Assembly: GCF_016862635.1 (NCBI RefSeq)
Contig: NZ_BONI01000027.1
Location: forward strand, 38,879 to 102,878
Source: Catellatospora coxensis
GTDB lineage: Bacteria > Actinomycetota > Actinomycetes > Mycobacteriales > Micromonosporaceae
Length of the DNA stretch: 64,000 bases
Direction: 5' to 3'
The notes below the pieces were generated by a model. That model saw only the letters and a program-made list of their open reading frames with translations, was not told the DNA's origin and searched no databases. Both the position numbers and the translations under genes were made by a program. This document shows positions 19,223 through 30,269 of this stretch, one piece after another; the first letter of the stretch is position 1, and each line of letters opens with the position of its first letter.

Positions 19223-20200
19223 GTGGCCCGTGACTTCTACGACGTGCTCGGGGTCGCCCGCGGCGCGTCCGCGGACGAGATCCAGCAGGCGTTTCGCAAG
19301 CTGGCCCGCAAGTACCACCCGGACGTCAACAAGAGCCCGGACGCCGAGGAGAGGTTCAAGGAGATCAACGAGGCGTACCACGTGCTGCACGACCCGAAGC
19401 AGCGCGCCCGCTACGACCGGTTCGGCGAGGACTTCCGCAAGGTCCCCGAGGGGTACGAGGAGATGGCCGGCGCGGGGGCGGGCAGTTTCCGGGGCCGCGG
19501 CGGCCAGGGCTTCCCCGGTGGCTTCCCGGGCGGCGGGTTCCGGGGCCGGGACGGCGGCGAGCCGTTCTCGTGGTCGTACGAGGGCGGCGACGTCGACCTG
19601 GAGGACCTGCTCGGCGGCATGTTCCGCGGCGGCGGGCGCGCGGGCCGCGGCGCGGGGCCGATCGCCGGCGCGGACCAGGAGGCCGAGCTGCCGCTGTCGG
19701 TCGAGGAGGCGTACCAGGGCGGCAAGCGTTCGATCACGCTGTCGGGGGCGCAGGGCCCGCGCAGCTACGACGTGAACATCCCGGCCGGGGTCACCGACGG
19801 CCAGCGCATCCGGCTGGCCGGGCAGGGCGGGCAGGGCCGTGGCAACGCCCCGGCCGGTGACCTGTACCTGGTGGTGCGCCTGGAGCCGCACCACCGCTAC
19901 CGGGTCGACGGCCGCCACATCCACGTGGCGCTGCCGGTGAGCCCGTCCGAGGCGGCGCTCGGCGCGACCGTGCCGCTGGTGACGCCGGGCGGGGAGACCA
20001 AGGTGACGGTGCCACCGGGCACGTCCAGCGGCAAGCGGCTGCGCCTGCGCGGGCAGGGCATGCCGCACCACCGCGGCGAGCACGGCGACCTGTACGCCGA
20101 AGTCCGCATCGTCGTGCCGCGCAGCCTCGGCGACCGCGAACGCGAGCTGTACGAGCAGCTGGCCGAGGCGTCCACGTTCGACCCGAGGAGCGCCCGATGA
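19223..20200 (+). CDS. dnaJ: DnaJ/CbpA-type Hsp40 without zinc fingers
   Basis: Predicted 325 residues. J domain at about 1-70 with His-Pro-Asp at 32-34, which triggers DnaK ATPase; a Gly/Phe-rich linker at about 82-145 with repeated Gly-Gly-Phe-Arg-Gly; then two C-terminal substrate-binding beta domains with Pro-Ala-Gly-Val-Thr-Asp-Gly and Arg-Leu-Arg-Gly-Gln-Gly-Met-Pro motifs. No Cys-x-x-Cys-x-Gly-x-Gly repeats are present, so it is a class B (CbpA-like) co-chaperone, in keeping with the cbpM gene that overlaps its end by 4 bp. Starts with GTG 19223. Confidence 0.9.
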   Translation: MARDFYDVLGVARGASADEIQQAFRKLARKYHPDVNKSPDAEERFKEINEAYHVLHDPKQRARYDRFGEDFRKVPEGYEEMAGAGAGSFRGRGGQGFPGGFPGGGFRGRDGGEPFSWSYEGGDVDLEDLLGGMFRGGGRAGRGAGPIAGADQEAELPLSVEEAYQGGKRSITLSGAQGPRSYDVNIPAGVTDGQRIRLAGQGGQGRGNAPAGDLYLVVRLEPHHRYRVDGRHIHVALPVSPSEAALGATVPLVTPGGETKVTVPPGTSSGKRLRLRGQGMPHHRGEHGDLYAEVRIVVPRSLGDRERELYEQLAEASTFDPRSAR

Positions 20201-20485
20201 AGGTGTACGCGCTGGCCGTCCCGTCGCGGCTCAGCCTGGACCGGTTCGCCCGCCAGGCGGGCCTGCACCCGGTGCTGGTGCAGCGCTACGTCGCGCTGGG
20301 CCTGGTCGACGCCGACCGTGACGCGGCCGGCGGCCTGTGGTTCCGGCCCGCCGAGCTGCACCGGGTGGCGCGGGTGCAGCGGCTGCACGCCGACCTGTCC
20401 CTGAACTACACCGCGATCGGCCTGGTCATGGACCTGCTCGACCGCGTCGACGAGCTGCAGACCGCACTGCGAAGGAGCGAGCGCC

Positions 20486-23140
<2,655 letters not shown>

Positions 23141-23142
23141 CG

Positions 23143-23601
23143 ATGGCACAGGCACCGCAGCAGGACACCAGGGCCGACCTGGTCACCTGCCCGCACTGCG
23201 GCAAGCGTAACCGGCTGCGGGCCGCCGCGGCGGGACTGGCCCGGTGCGGCAGCTGCCGCGGCATGCTGCCGTGGCTGACCGACGCCACCGACGACGACTT
23301 CGACGCCGTGGTGGTGCAGTCGTCGCTGCCGGTGCTGCTGGACCTGTGGGCACCGTGGTGCGGGCCGTGCCGCATGGTCGCGCCCGGTGTGGAGCGGGCC
23401 GCGCTGGAGTTCGCGGGACGGTTGAAGGTCGTCAAGGTCAATGTGGACGACTCGCCGGAGACGGCGATGCGCTACCGGGCCCAGTCGATCCCGCTGCTGC
23501 TCATGCTGAAGGGCGGCGAGGTCACGGCCCGGCAGCTCGGCGCGATCCCGCCGGGTCCGCTGCTGCAGTGGGTGGAGAGCGCGCTGCCACCGGCGAAATG
23601 A
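23143..23601 (+). CDS. Thioredoxin with N-terminal zinc ribbon (TrxC-like)
   Basis: Predicted 152 residues. An N-terminal zinc-binding four-cysteine motif (C16, C19, C35, C38) precedes a thioredoxin fold with active site Trp-Cys-Gly-Pro-Cys (C73, C76) and the cis-Pro in Ser-Ile-Pro-Leu-Leu. This is the layout of thioredoxin 2 (TrxC), a stress-linked disulfide reductase with holdase-like features. It starts 2 bp after the clpB stop codon, so it is the last gene of the chaperone operon and links redox repair to protein refolding. An in-frame TTG at 23137 is a less likely start. Confidence 0.85.
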   Translation: MAQAPQQDTRADLVTCPHCGKRNRLRAAAAGLARCGSCRGMLPWLTDATDDDFDAVVVQSSLPVLLDLWAPWCGPCRMVAPGVERAALEFAGRLKVVKVNVDDSPETAMRYRAQSIPLLLMLKGGEVTARQLGAIPPGPLLQWVESALPPAK

Positions 23602-23637
23602 CGCCACCGCCTTGCGTGCGGTGCCTACGCTGCGACG

Positions 23638-24290
23638 ATGCAGACGCCTGAGCCGCCGGGGACGCCGCTGGGCCCATGGACGCGGGAGCAGCACCGGGTC
23701 GAGGTCCTTTTCGCGTGGGCTCTGCTGGTAGGCGGTCTGGCTCTGCTGTGGCGGTTCGCCAAGAAGGCCGCCACAGCGCAGGACATGAACTTCGTCGGGG
23801 CGTTCTTGGTCTTCGCGCTGTTCCTGGGGATGGCCTGGTGGGGGCTGCACAGCCTGCTGGCGACGCTGCGCGGCGGCACGTGGTTGCGCGGCTCGGTGCT
23901 GACCGTGCGCGGAGCGTTCCACACCCGCACCGTAGATCTCGCCGCGGCGACGGTTCGCGGCGAGATCTACGATCCCGCGGATGCGGGACGGGTGAACCTG
24001 GTCGCCCACGACGCCGGCACGGGTCGGCGGATCTCGCTGAACCTGGGCACCGTCGACCGGATCGAGTTCACGGCCCAGGAGCTGGACGCCCTCGCCTCCG
24101 CGATCGACACCGCCCGCGGCGGGCCCCGGCTGACGAGGAGACTCTCCGCATCGCCGCCCGGCTGCGCCTGTTCTACCGCCGCCCCTACCCGGTGGGCCGG
24201 TACCTCTGGGAGGACCCGCCGATCCCTCCCTTGCCCAAGCTGGCGAAGGTTGACGAAATCGATTTCACGGACGATGCTGACCGACCATGA
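23638..24290 (+). pseudogene. Membrane protein gene with an apparent frameshift
   Basis: The gene begins at ATG 23638, 6 bases after TACGCT (leaderless pattern). The frame encodes two membrane helices (about residues 28-44 and 57-75) and a soluble region with Asp-Leu-Ala-Ala-Ala-Thr-Val-Arg-Gly-Glu-Ile. Near 24120-24135, within a GGGCCCC run, coding character moves to another frame, which continues Thr-Leu-Arg-Ile-Ala-Ala-Arg-Leu-Arg-Leu-Phe-Tyr and ends at TGA 24288-24290, overlapping the next gene's ATG by 4 bp. One missing base in the G/C run would restore a single ORF of about 217 residues. It is either a real recent mutation or a sequencing error. No function recognised. Confidence 0.65.
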
Positions 24291-25396
24291 GCGTGGGTGT
24301 GGCGATCGTCGGACTCGGTTTCGGTGCGGCGTTCCTGCCGATCTACCAGCGGCATCCCGACGTCGGCCACATCACGATCGTGGACGCCGACCCGGCCCGG
24401 CTGGCGGAGGTCGGCGAGCGCCACGGGATCGCCGACCGGGCCACCGACCTCGACGAGGTGCTGGCCGATCCCCGCGTCGACGCCGTCCACCTGCTGACCC
24501 CGGTCGCGTTCCACGCCCGCCAGTCGATCGCGGTGCTGAACTCGGGACGGCACTGCGCCTGCGCGGTCCCGATGGCGATGTCCCTCGCCGACGTCGAGGC
24601 GGTCCGTGCCGCCGCGCACGCGTCGGGCCGGGTGTACATGATGATGGAGACGTCGGTGTACGCCCGCGAGTACCACGCCGTCGAGCAGCTTCACCGCAGC
24701 GGCGAGCTGGGCGCGGTCACCTTCTACCGGGGCTTCCACATCCAGAACCTCGACGGCTTCGCGCACTACTGGCAGGGCTACCCGCCGATGGCGTACGTGA
24801 CGCACGCGCTGTCGCCGATCCTGGCGCTGCTCGACACGACGGTCGAGAGCGTGCACTGCCTGGGTTCGGGACGGCTCACCGGTGCACGCGAGGGCGCGTT
24901 CGGCAACCCGTACCCGCTGGAGGCCGGGCTGTTCCGGTTGCGCGGCCACGACGCCGTCGCGGAGGTGACCATGGCGTTCTTCCAGACCGCGCGGGCGTAC
25001 ACCGAAGGTTTCTGCGTCTACGGCGACCGCGTCGGCATCGAGTGGCCGTCGGCGGAGGGCGGCCCGCTGACCCGGTTCGACATGACCCTGCCGGGCCCCG
25101 GCCAGCGCGGCAACCCGGTCGAGCGCGCCGTGTTCGAACCGGCTGACCACGGCCACCTCCTGCCCGCGTCCATCGCCGGGTTCACCCGGCACCGCGACGC
25201 GCACGGCGGCTCGCACCCGCACCTGGTGCACGAGTTCCTCCGCAGCATCGTCGAGGGCCGGGGGTCGCGCATCGACGCCGACACCGCCGCGGCATGGACC
25301 GCTCCCGGCATCGTGGCGCACGAGTCGGCGATGCGCGGCGGCGAGACCCTCGCCGTCCCCGACTTCGCGACGCTCCTGCCGCCGGGGCTCCGATGA
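24287..25396 (+). CDS. Gfo/Idh/MocA-family oxidoreductase-like protein lacking the usual Lys
   Basis: Predicted 369 residues with the N-terminal NAD(P)-binding Rossmann fold (Val-Gly-Leu-Gly-Phe-Gly at about 8-13, acidic Asp33 after the second strand) and the C-terminal alpha/beta domain of the family. The hallmark Glu-Lys-Pro is Ala93-Val94-Pro95 here, so the catalytic/cofactor Lys is absent while Pro-Met-Ala and the preceding strand are kept. It may be a non-redox member or use a different residue. It overlaps the frameshifted gene before it (ATGA) and the Nudix gene after it (ATGA), forming a translationally coupled trio. Confidence 0.8.
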   Translation: MSVGVAIVGLGFGAAFLPIYQRHPDVGHITIVDADPARLAEVGERHGIADRATDLDEVLADPRVDAVHLLTPVAFHARQSIAVLNSGRHCACAVPMAMSLADVEAVRAAAHASGRVYMMMETSVYAREYHAVEQLHRSGELGAVTFYRGFHIQNLDGFAHYWQGYPPMAYVTHALSPILALLDTTVESVHCLGSGRLTGAREGAFGNPYPLEAGLFRLRGHDAVAEVTMAFFQTARAYTEGFCVYGDRVGIEWPSAEGGPLTRFDMTLPGPGQRGNPVERAVFEPADHGHLLPASIAGFTRHRDAHGGSHPHLVHEFLRSIVEGRGSRIDADTAAAWTAPGIVAHESAMRGGETLAVPDFATLLPPGLR

Positions 25397-25872
25397 CCGC
25401 GCACCGGTTGCGGCTGGCCGCCTACGGGGTGATCCTGCGCGAGGATCGGATGCTGCTGGCCCGCTACGTCTCGCCGGACGGCTCGCAGCGCCACTGGACG
25501 CTGCCGGGCGGGAAGGTCGAGCACGCCGAGGATCCGTACGACGCGGTCGTCCGGGAGGTCGCCGAGGAGACCGGATACCGGGTGGCGGTCGAACGCCTGC
25601 TGGGGGTGGACTCCCGGGCCCGGCACGTGGACTGGGTCCCCGGCGGCGCCGAGCTGCACAGCGTGGGCGTCTTCTACCGGGCCCGAATCATCGGCGGCCG
25701 GATGCGCCACGAGGTCGACGGATCCACCGATCTGGCCGAGTGGGTTCCGGTCGCGCAGATCCCCGAGCTGGAACGTGCGGTCATCATCGACGTCGCCCTG
25801 CGGCTGGAGCGCGCCCAGCCGGCCGACGGGCACGTGCCCCCGGTGCCGGTCGGCGGACTGCTCCGGCATTAG
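25393..25872 (+). CDS. Nudix hydrolase
   Basis: Predicted 159 residues with a complete Nudix box from Gly39 (Gly-Gly-Lys-Val-Glu-x7-Asp-Ala-Val-Val-Arg-Glu-Val-Ala-Glu-Glu-Thr-Gly-Tyr), which binds Mg and hydrolyses nucleoside diphosphates linked to another moiety. The substrate cannot be read from the sequence. ATG 25393 overlaps the previous stop codon by 4 bp. Its pairing with a sugar-oxidoreductase-like protein suggests action on a nucleotide-sugar or a related metabolite, which is inference only. Confidence 0.85.
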   Translation: MTAHRLRLAAYGVILREDRMLLARYVSPDGSQRHWTLPGGKVEHAEDPYDAVVREVAEETGYRVAVERLLGVDSRARHVDWVPGGAELHSVGVFYRARIIGGRMRHEVDGSTDLAEWVPVAQIPELERAVIIDVALRLERAQPADGHVPPVPVGGLLRH

Positions 25873-25907
25873 CCGGCCCGCTGCTGCCGCCTCTGCCGCG
25901 GAGTCCG

Positions 25908-25949
25908 GGACGGATGTCGAGGCCGCCGGTGTGACCTCGACATCCGTCC
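25908..25949. terminator. Bidirectional terminator hairpin
   Basis: A perfect 15-bp stem (25908-25922 with 25935-25949) closes a 12-nt loop between the convergent Nudix and hydrolase genes. It is the only feature I see in the 142-bp gap. Confidence 0.7.
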
Positions 25950-26014
25950 TGGCCGCGGGCCCGGTCATCCCCGGCGAACGCGGGCGGCCGGGGCCGGTCG
26001 TCGGCCGTTACCCG

Positions 26015-26797
26015 CTACCGGGACAGCCAGTCGGTGACGATCGCGTCGACCTGCGCGGCGTGCGCGGTCTGCGGGGCGGCGTCGAGGCCGGGCTCCTCGG
26101 CCAGGGCGTGGCCCATCCCGGGGATCGCGACCAGCGACGACCCTTCCGGCAGCGCCGCCCACAACCGCTGCGCCGGGTCGCGGAAGCCTTCCCGGTCGTC
26201 CTCGTCGCCGATCACCATCAGCACCGGGCGCTCGATCTCCGCGGCGCGGGCGACGAAGTCGAGCCGGTCGGCCGCGGCACGGCTCTCGTCGGTCCACTGG
26301 TACGGCATGCCGAACATCCGGGAGTTGGCGTCCACCAGCGCGGACAGCTGGACCGCGGGGCTGACCAGCGCCACCCGGTCGACCTCCACGGCCGTCTCGG
26401 TCAGCAGGCGCAGGGCCGTCATCGAGCCGATGGAGCCGCCCAGCAGGCTGAGCGGGCCGTGCGCGTCCAGCACCGAGCGCAGCTCGGCCAGCGCGGGCGG
26501 GAACTCCGCGACCGCCTGCCGGGTCAGCGGCTCGAACAGGTTCAGCACCGCGTCCTCCATGACGAGCTTCATCAGCTCATCCGGGCCGCCGGGCAGCATC
26601 CGGTCGCCGGTCATCGGCAGGCCCAGGTACACCCGCCAGGCGTTCAGGCCCGACAGCGGCAGCGCCGCGGCCATGGCGATCTCGCTGCGCGGCGGGTCGA
26701 GCAGGTGCCAGGCCACGACCAGCGGGGTGTCGGGGGTCGGGTCGGCGGGCGGCAGGGCGATGTACGGCACTCCGGCCGCGTTTCCTCTGAGCGTCAT
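26015..26797 (-). CDS. Alpha/beta hydrolase
   Basis: Predicted 260-residue cytoplasmic alpha/beta hydrolase. Nucleophile elbow Gly-Gly-Ser-Ile-Gly-Ser with Ser122, probable acid in Ile-Gly-Asp-Glu-Asp and histidine in Gly-Met-Gly-His-Ala near the C-terminus. No signal peptide. Substrate unknown. It is divergent from the LysR gene across a 91-bp promoter that holds a LysR-type inverted repeat, so it is the likely target of that regulator. Confidence 0.75.
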   Translation of the reverse strand: MTLRGNAAGVPYIALPPADPTPDTPLVVAWHLLDPPRSEIAMAAALPLSGLNAWRVYLGLPMTGDRMLPGGPDELMKLVMEDAVLNLFEPLTRQAVAEFPPALAELRSVLDAHGPLSLLGGSIGSMTALRLLTETAVEVDRVALVSPAVQLSALVDANSRMFGMPYQWTDESRAAADRLDFVARAAEIERPVLMVIGDEDDREGFRDPAQRLWAALPEGSSLVAIPGMGHALAEEPGLDAAPQTAHAAQVDAIVTDWLSR

Positions 26798-26834
26798 GCC
26801 GACCAGTCAAGCCCGCCCGGGTGGCCGGCGTCGA

Positions 26835-26870
26835 ACAACCATGCCGACCGATTGGACAACCGATGGTTGT
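26835..26870. promoter_or_regulatory. LysR-type binding site
   Basis: ACAACCAT (26835-26842) and ATGGTTGT (26863-26870) form an 8-bp inverted repeat around a 20-bp centre in the divergent hydrolase/LysR promoter. Within it, ATTGG-N5-CCGAT gives a second weak symmetry. The position between divergent genes fits a LysR regulator that controls itself and its neighbour. Confidence 0.55.
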
Positions 26871-26888
26871 CGGGCCAGGCTGTGCCCT

Positions 26889-27860
26889 GTGGATCTCGAT
26901 CTCGCCCAGGTGCGGGCGTTCGTGCGCGCCGCCGACGAGCTGCACTTCGGCCGGGCCGCCGCCGCGCTGTACCTGACCCAGCAGGCGCTGTCCAAACGGG
27001 TACGCCGGCTGGAGGAGACGCTCGGCTCGGCCCTGTTCACGCGCGGGCGCGGGCCCGTCGAGCTGACCGCGGCCGGGGCGAGGTTCCTGCCGTACGCCCG
27101 GGAGCTGCTGGCGCTGGGCGCGGCGGCGGCCCGGTCGGTGCGCGGCGAGCAGCTGCCGCTGAAGGTGGACGTGTGGGGGCCGGTGCACCGGCCGCTGAGC
27201 CTGCTGGGCGAGCTGGTGTCGGCGTACCCGGACCTGCTGCTGGAGCTGAGCATGCGGCGCAGCCTCGGTTCGGCGCTGGACGCCGTGGCGGGCGGGGACC
27301 TGGACGTCGCCTGGGGGCGGGCGCACGACCTGGGCCACCCCTGGCCGGCCGGGGTGCGGCGGCGGCTGGTGTGCCTGGAGCCGATCGCGGTCGGGGTGCT
27401 CGCGGGGCATCCGCTGGCCGACGCGGGCGCGGTCGGGGCGGCCGAGCTGCGCGAGCACGGGCTGTGGATCCCGTTCGAGGACCGGCCGCCGGAGCTGACG
27501 GGGCTGCTGCGCGCGTACGCGGCCGCGCTGGATGTGCCGATCACGGGTACCGCGCTCAACCTGGGAGTCGAGCACACGATCGCCGAGCTGCGGCGGCATC
27601 CGCGCCGGGTCACGCCGCTGGGCGCGTGGTGGCAGCTGCCCGCCGACGTGGTACGCGTCCCGCTGCGGCCGACGCCGTACCTGCCCTGGTCGGTGGTGTG
27701 GCGCGCGGACAACGCGCATCCGCTGCTTCCCCGGCTGCTGGCCCTGCTGCCGGGCTCGCACACGATCCGGTTCGACCCGGCCCGGGACTGGCTGCCCGAA
27801 CCCGACCGCGCGGACCTGCCGCGCGCGGCGCCGAACCGCCGCGTTCCGGCACCGCGGTAG
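26889..27860 (+). CDS. LysR-family transcriptional regulator
   Basis: Predicted 323 residues. N-terminal winged helix-turn-helix at about 1-60 (Leu-Thr-Gln-Gln-Ala-Leu-Ser-Lys-Arg-Val-Arg-Arg-Leu-Glu), then a substrate-binding co-inducer domain with two lobes, and a Pro/Arg-rich tail. Start GTG 26889 gives the standard Val-Asp-Leu-Asp-Leu N-terminus. It probably regulates the divergent alpha/beta hydrolase gene. The next gene, a PadR regulator, has its own strong promoter 40 bp downstream. Confidence 0.85.
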   Translation: MDLDLAQVRAFVRAADELHFGRAAAALYLTQQALSKRVRRLEETLGSALFTRGRGPVELTAAGARFLPYARELLALGAAAARSVRGEQLPLKVDVWGPVHRPLSLLGELVSAYPDLLLELSMRRSLGSALDAVAGGDLDVAWGRAHDLGHPWPAGVRRRLVCLEPIAVGVLAGHPLADAGAVGAAELREHGLWIPFEDRPPELTGLLRAYAAALDVPITGTALNLGVEHTIAELRRHPRRVTPLGAWWQLPADVVRVPLRPTPYLPWSVVWRADNAHPLLPRLLALLPGSHTIRFDPARDWLPEPDRADLPRAAPNRRVPAPR

Positions 27861-27866
27861 GTGCCA

Positions 27867-27902
27867 TATACAGATTGACTGTATATACAGACCGTCTATA
27901 TT
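27867..27902 (+). promoter_or_regulatory. PadR-gene promoter with operator between -35 and -10
   Basis: TTGACT (27875-27880), a 16-bp spacer, and TATATT (27897-27902) form a near-consensus vegetative promoter 6 bases before ATG 27909. The perfect palindrome CTGTATATACAG (27879-27890) lies mostly in the spacer, and TATACAG (27867-27873) pairs with CTGTATA (27879-27885) as a second inverted repeat. A bound dimer would block RNA polymerase, which suggests autorepression by PadR. Confidence 0.7.
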
Positions 27903-27908
27903 GCTCGC

Positions 27909-28250
27909 ATGACGATGCAGGAACCGACGTTCTTCATCCTGACCGCCTTGGTGCGGTCCCCATTGCACGGATACGGCGTCATGCAGGCCGTGGAGGAGCT
28001 GTCCGGCGGGCGGGTCACGCTCAAGGCCGGCACGCTGTACGCCGCCCTGGACCGGCTCACCTCGGCCGGGCTGATCGCCGTGGAGCGCGAGGAGGCCGTG
28101 GCCGGGCGCCTGCGCCGCTACTACGTGCTGTCCGACGACGGCCGCGCGGCGCTGGAGGCCGCGGTCGAGCGGATGCGGTCGGACGCGACCGTCGCCGCCG
28201 CCCGCCTGCGGGAGGCGTTCGGCTTCGTCGTCGGGGTGCGGCATGCCTGA
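27909..28250 (+). CDS. PadR-family transcriptional regulator
   Basis: Predicted 113 residues: a winged helix with His-Gly-Tyr-Gly-Val-Met (about 18-23) and Lys-Ala-Gly-Thr-Leu-Tyr-Ala-Ala-Leu-Asp-Arg-Leu (about 39-50), both typical of PadR, plus a short C-terminal helix. It likely binds the palindrome in its own promoter. The TATATT-N6-ATG layout implies a leaderless mRNA. It overlaps the next gene by 8 bp, so that membrane protein is the probable regulated target, a common PadR arrangement. Confidence 0.85.
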   Translation: MTMQEPTFFILTALVRSPLHGYGVMQAVEELSGGRVTLKAGTLYAALDRLTSAGLIAVEREEAVAGRLRRYYVLSDDGRAALEAAVERMRSDATVAAARLREAFGFVVGVRHA

Positions 28251-29337
28251 GCAGTCCGCGCTCGAACGCTCCTACCGCCGCCTGCTGCTCGCCTACCCCG
28301 GGTTCTACCGCCGCGAGCGCGGGCTGGAGATCCTCACCACGCTGCTGGACGCGGCCAAGCCGGGACAGGTCAGGGCCACCATCGGCGAAGCGGCCCACCT
28401 GGTCCTGTCCGGACTCCGGTTCCGCGTGGCGCCCCCGGGCACAGCCGGCAGGATCGCCGCAGGCGTGGCGGCGCTGTGGACCGCTGTCGTGCTCGGTGGG
28501 GTCGGCGCTTACGTCGCCTGGGACTCCTCGTCGACGGCTCCGGCCGCGATCGACGATCCACGGATCTCCGCGCTCGCCGACGCGCTCGTCGGGCAGCCGC
28601 CCGCCCGGGTCGATCACGGCGGCGGCGACCTGCTCGGCATCGCCTACGGCCACCAGGCGGGCGGACGGTTCCAGACGCTCGGGGCCGAGGAACTGCCCGG
28701 GATGCGGCCCGTGCCGTCGGGCCACAACCGCCTCTACGAGGGGGTCGACGCGACCCGTGGCGTCCTCGACGCCGCCCATCGGCGGCTGCAGGCCGACGGC
28801 TGGCGAACCGGTGCCGTCACCAGGCCGGCGAACTGCGGCTGCGGCGTGTTCTGGGCCAGCCGCGACGGCGTGCTGCTGCGGATGGCAGATGACCGGGCGA
28901 GGGACCAGCAGAAGATCATCAACGTGGACTTCTACCCGATCGAGCCGAGCGGTGTGCCGGCCGGTGTGGTCGTCGGCTTCGCCCTGGGGCTGATCCTGGC
29001 CTGGCCGGCGGTGACGTGGCTGACCCACCGCTACGCCCGGACATCGCGCGGCGACCGGATGCTGTTCCTGCTCTTCGCAGTGCCGGCCCTCTACGCGTGC
29101 CTGGCCAACACGGTCGACAACCTGCTGAGCATGGTGCCGGACCCGGACACCGACAGCGTCCTGCTCGCCGCCGACCTGATGTATCCGCTGGCCAACCAGG
29201 TCGAAAACCCGCTCGCCGTGAGCGTGATCGCGGTCGGCCTCGCCGCCTGCGTCGGCATCGTCGTCTTCACGCCGTGGCGGCGCAGGCACCCCGAGACGGA
29301 CCCGGCACCCGCCCCCACGGCGCTCACCGAGGGCTGA
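28243..29337 (+). CDS. Membrane protein co-transcribed with padR
   Basis: Predicted 364 residues. The N-terminal 65 residues are cytoplasmic and helical (Tyr-Arg-Arg-Leu-Leu-Leu-Ala-Tyr-Pro, also seen in other PadR-linked membrane proteins). Hydrophobic segments are at about 68-90, 245-265, 275-293 and 325-343; a roughly 150-residue soluble region lies between the first two and probably faces outside. Function unknown, but PadR partners of this kind are often called permease-prefix or PadR-associated membrane proteins. ATG 28243 overlaps padR by 8 bp. Confidence 0.65.
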   Translation: MPEQSALERSYRRLLLAYPGFYRRERGLEILTTLLDAAKPGQVRATIGEAAHLVLSGLRFRVAPPGTAGRIAAGVAALWTAVVLGGVGAYVAWDSSSTAPAAIDDPRISALADALVGQPPARVDHGGGDLLGIAYGHQAGGRFQTLGAEELPGMRPVPSGHNRLYEGVDATRGVLDAAHRRLQADGWRTGAVTRPANCGCGVFWASRDGVLLRMADDRARDQQKIINVDFYPIEPSGVPAGVVVGFALGLILAWPAVTWLTHRYARTSRGDRMLFLLFAVPALYACLANTVDNLLSMVPDPDTDSVLLAADLMYPLANQVENPLAVSVIAVGLAACVGIVVFTPWRRRHPETDPAPAPTALTEG

Positions 29338-29347
29338 GCCAAACCCG

Positions 29348-29376
29348 GGTGGCCGCCCACGTGAAGGGCGGCCACC
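29348..29376. terminator. Bidirectional terminator hairpin
   Basis: Perfect 11-bp stem GGTGGCCGCCC/GGGCGGCCACC with a 7-nt loop, 10 bp after the membrane-protein stop and before the convergent arginase-like gene. Confidence 0.7.
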
Positions 29377-29400
29377 GGGCCGATCACTAAGCGGCTGCGG

Positions 29401-30159
29401 TCACCCGTCGATCAGCGCGGCGAGCAGGCGGGCGCGGACGCCGTCCGGGTCAGGACGGCCCGGATACCAGGTGCAGGCGATGTCCATCGCGGCCACCCGG
29501 CCGGTCTCCAGGACACGGCGCGCCGCCGCCAGCACACCGTCGGCGGTGGGACCTCCAGGCACCGGGAACCGCAGGTCCGGCAGTTCCGCGGCGTCGATGA
29601 CGTCGAGGTCGAGGTGCAGCACCAGCGGCCCGGGCGGCAGCAGCGCCGCGTCGAGGTCGGCGACGCCGCAGCGGCGTACGGCCGCGGTGGCGAGGTAGTC
29701 GGCCTCCGGCTGGTCCAGGTCGCGGGCGTCGACGAGCAGCGCCCGGTCCTCGGCCAGCGGTCGCAGCCCGAGCCGGTCCGAGATCAGCTCGGGCCGGTAG
29801 CCGACGAGGATCCGCAGCGGCATGCCGCCGACGTAGCCCGACGCGGTCGTCTCCAGCGTCTGCACGTCGCCGTGCGCGTCGAACCAGACGATGCCGGCGT
29901 CCACGCCCGCCTGTTGGAGGCCCGCCATGGTGCCCAGCGCCGCGGTGCAGTCGCCGGACACGACCACCGGGGTGTCGCCCGTCTGCACGCAGTGCGCGAC
30001 CTGCCAGGCCACCGGCTCGTAGAGGTGGCCGAGCCGGGCCCAGACGTCTCCGTCGGGCAGCTGTTCGGTCACCGTCCGGACCGTGTGGCCGGGCGGCAGC
30101 GGGAAGTCGTGATCGGGCAGTCGTTCGTCGAGGTGGTACGGCACGAGGATGATCGTCAC
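29401..30159 (-). CDS. Arginase/agmatinase-superfamily protein
   Basis: Predicted 252 residues with the ureohydrolase fold. Metal ligands Asp94, His96 and Asp98 (Asp-Ala-His-Gly-Asp) and Asp184, Asp186 (Leu-Asp-Leu-Asp-Val-Ile-Asp) are present. The first metal-site His of Gly-Gly-Asp-His is replaced by Cys71 (Ser-Gly-Asp-Cys-Thr). Loss of that His would alter the two-manganese site, so activity may differ from arginase; I believe related actinobacterial proteins share it. GTG 30159 follows TAACGT with a 6-base gap, implying a leaderless transcript. Confidence 0.75.
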   Translation of the reverse strand: MTIILVPYHLDERLPDHDFPLPPGHTVRTVTEQLPDGDVWARLGHLYEPVAWQVAHCVQTGDTPVVVSGDCTAALGTMAGLQQAGVDAGIVWFDAHGDVQTLETTASGYVGGMPLRILVGYRPELISDRLGLRPLAEDRALLVDARDLDQPEADYLATAAVRRCGVADLDAALLPPGPLVLHLDLDVIDAAELPDLRFPVPGGPTADGVLAAARRVLETGRVAAMDIACTWYPGRPDPDGVRARLLAALIDG

Positions 30160-30269
30160 GCGGCCACGTTACCGAATGCCGCCCCGGTGGGGCCGAACGC
30201 CGATGCGCCGTCCCGAACGGGTGCCGGCGGGGTCAACGGATCCGCGCGCTCAGCGGCAGAATGGCCGCC

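Noticed and set aside
23638..25146. A 502-codon reading of the frameshifted gene continuing through the oxidoreductase gene
   Set aside because: After about 24130 its codons have no coding bias and it overlaps a clear Gfo/Idh/MocA gene in another frame; a 1-base deletion explains it better.
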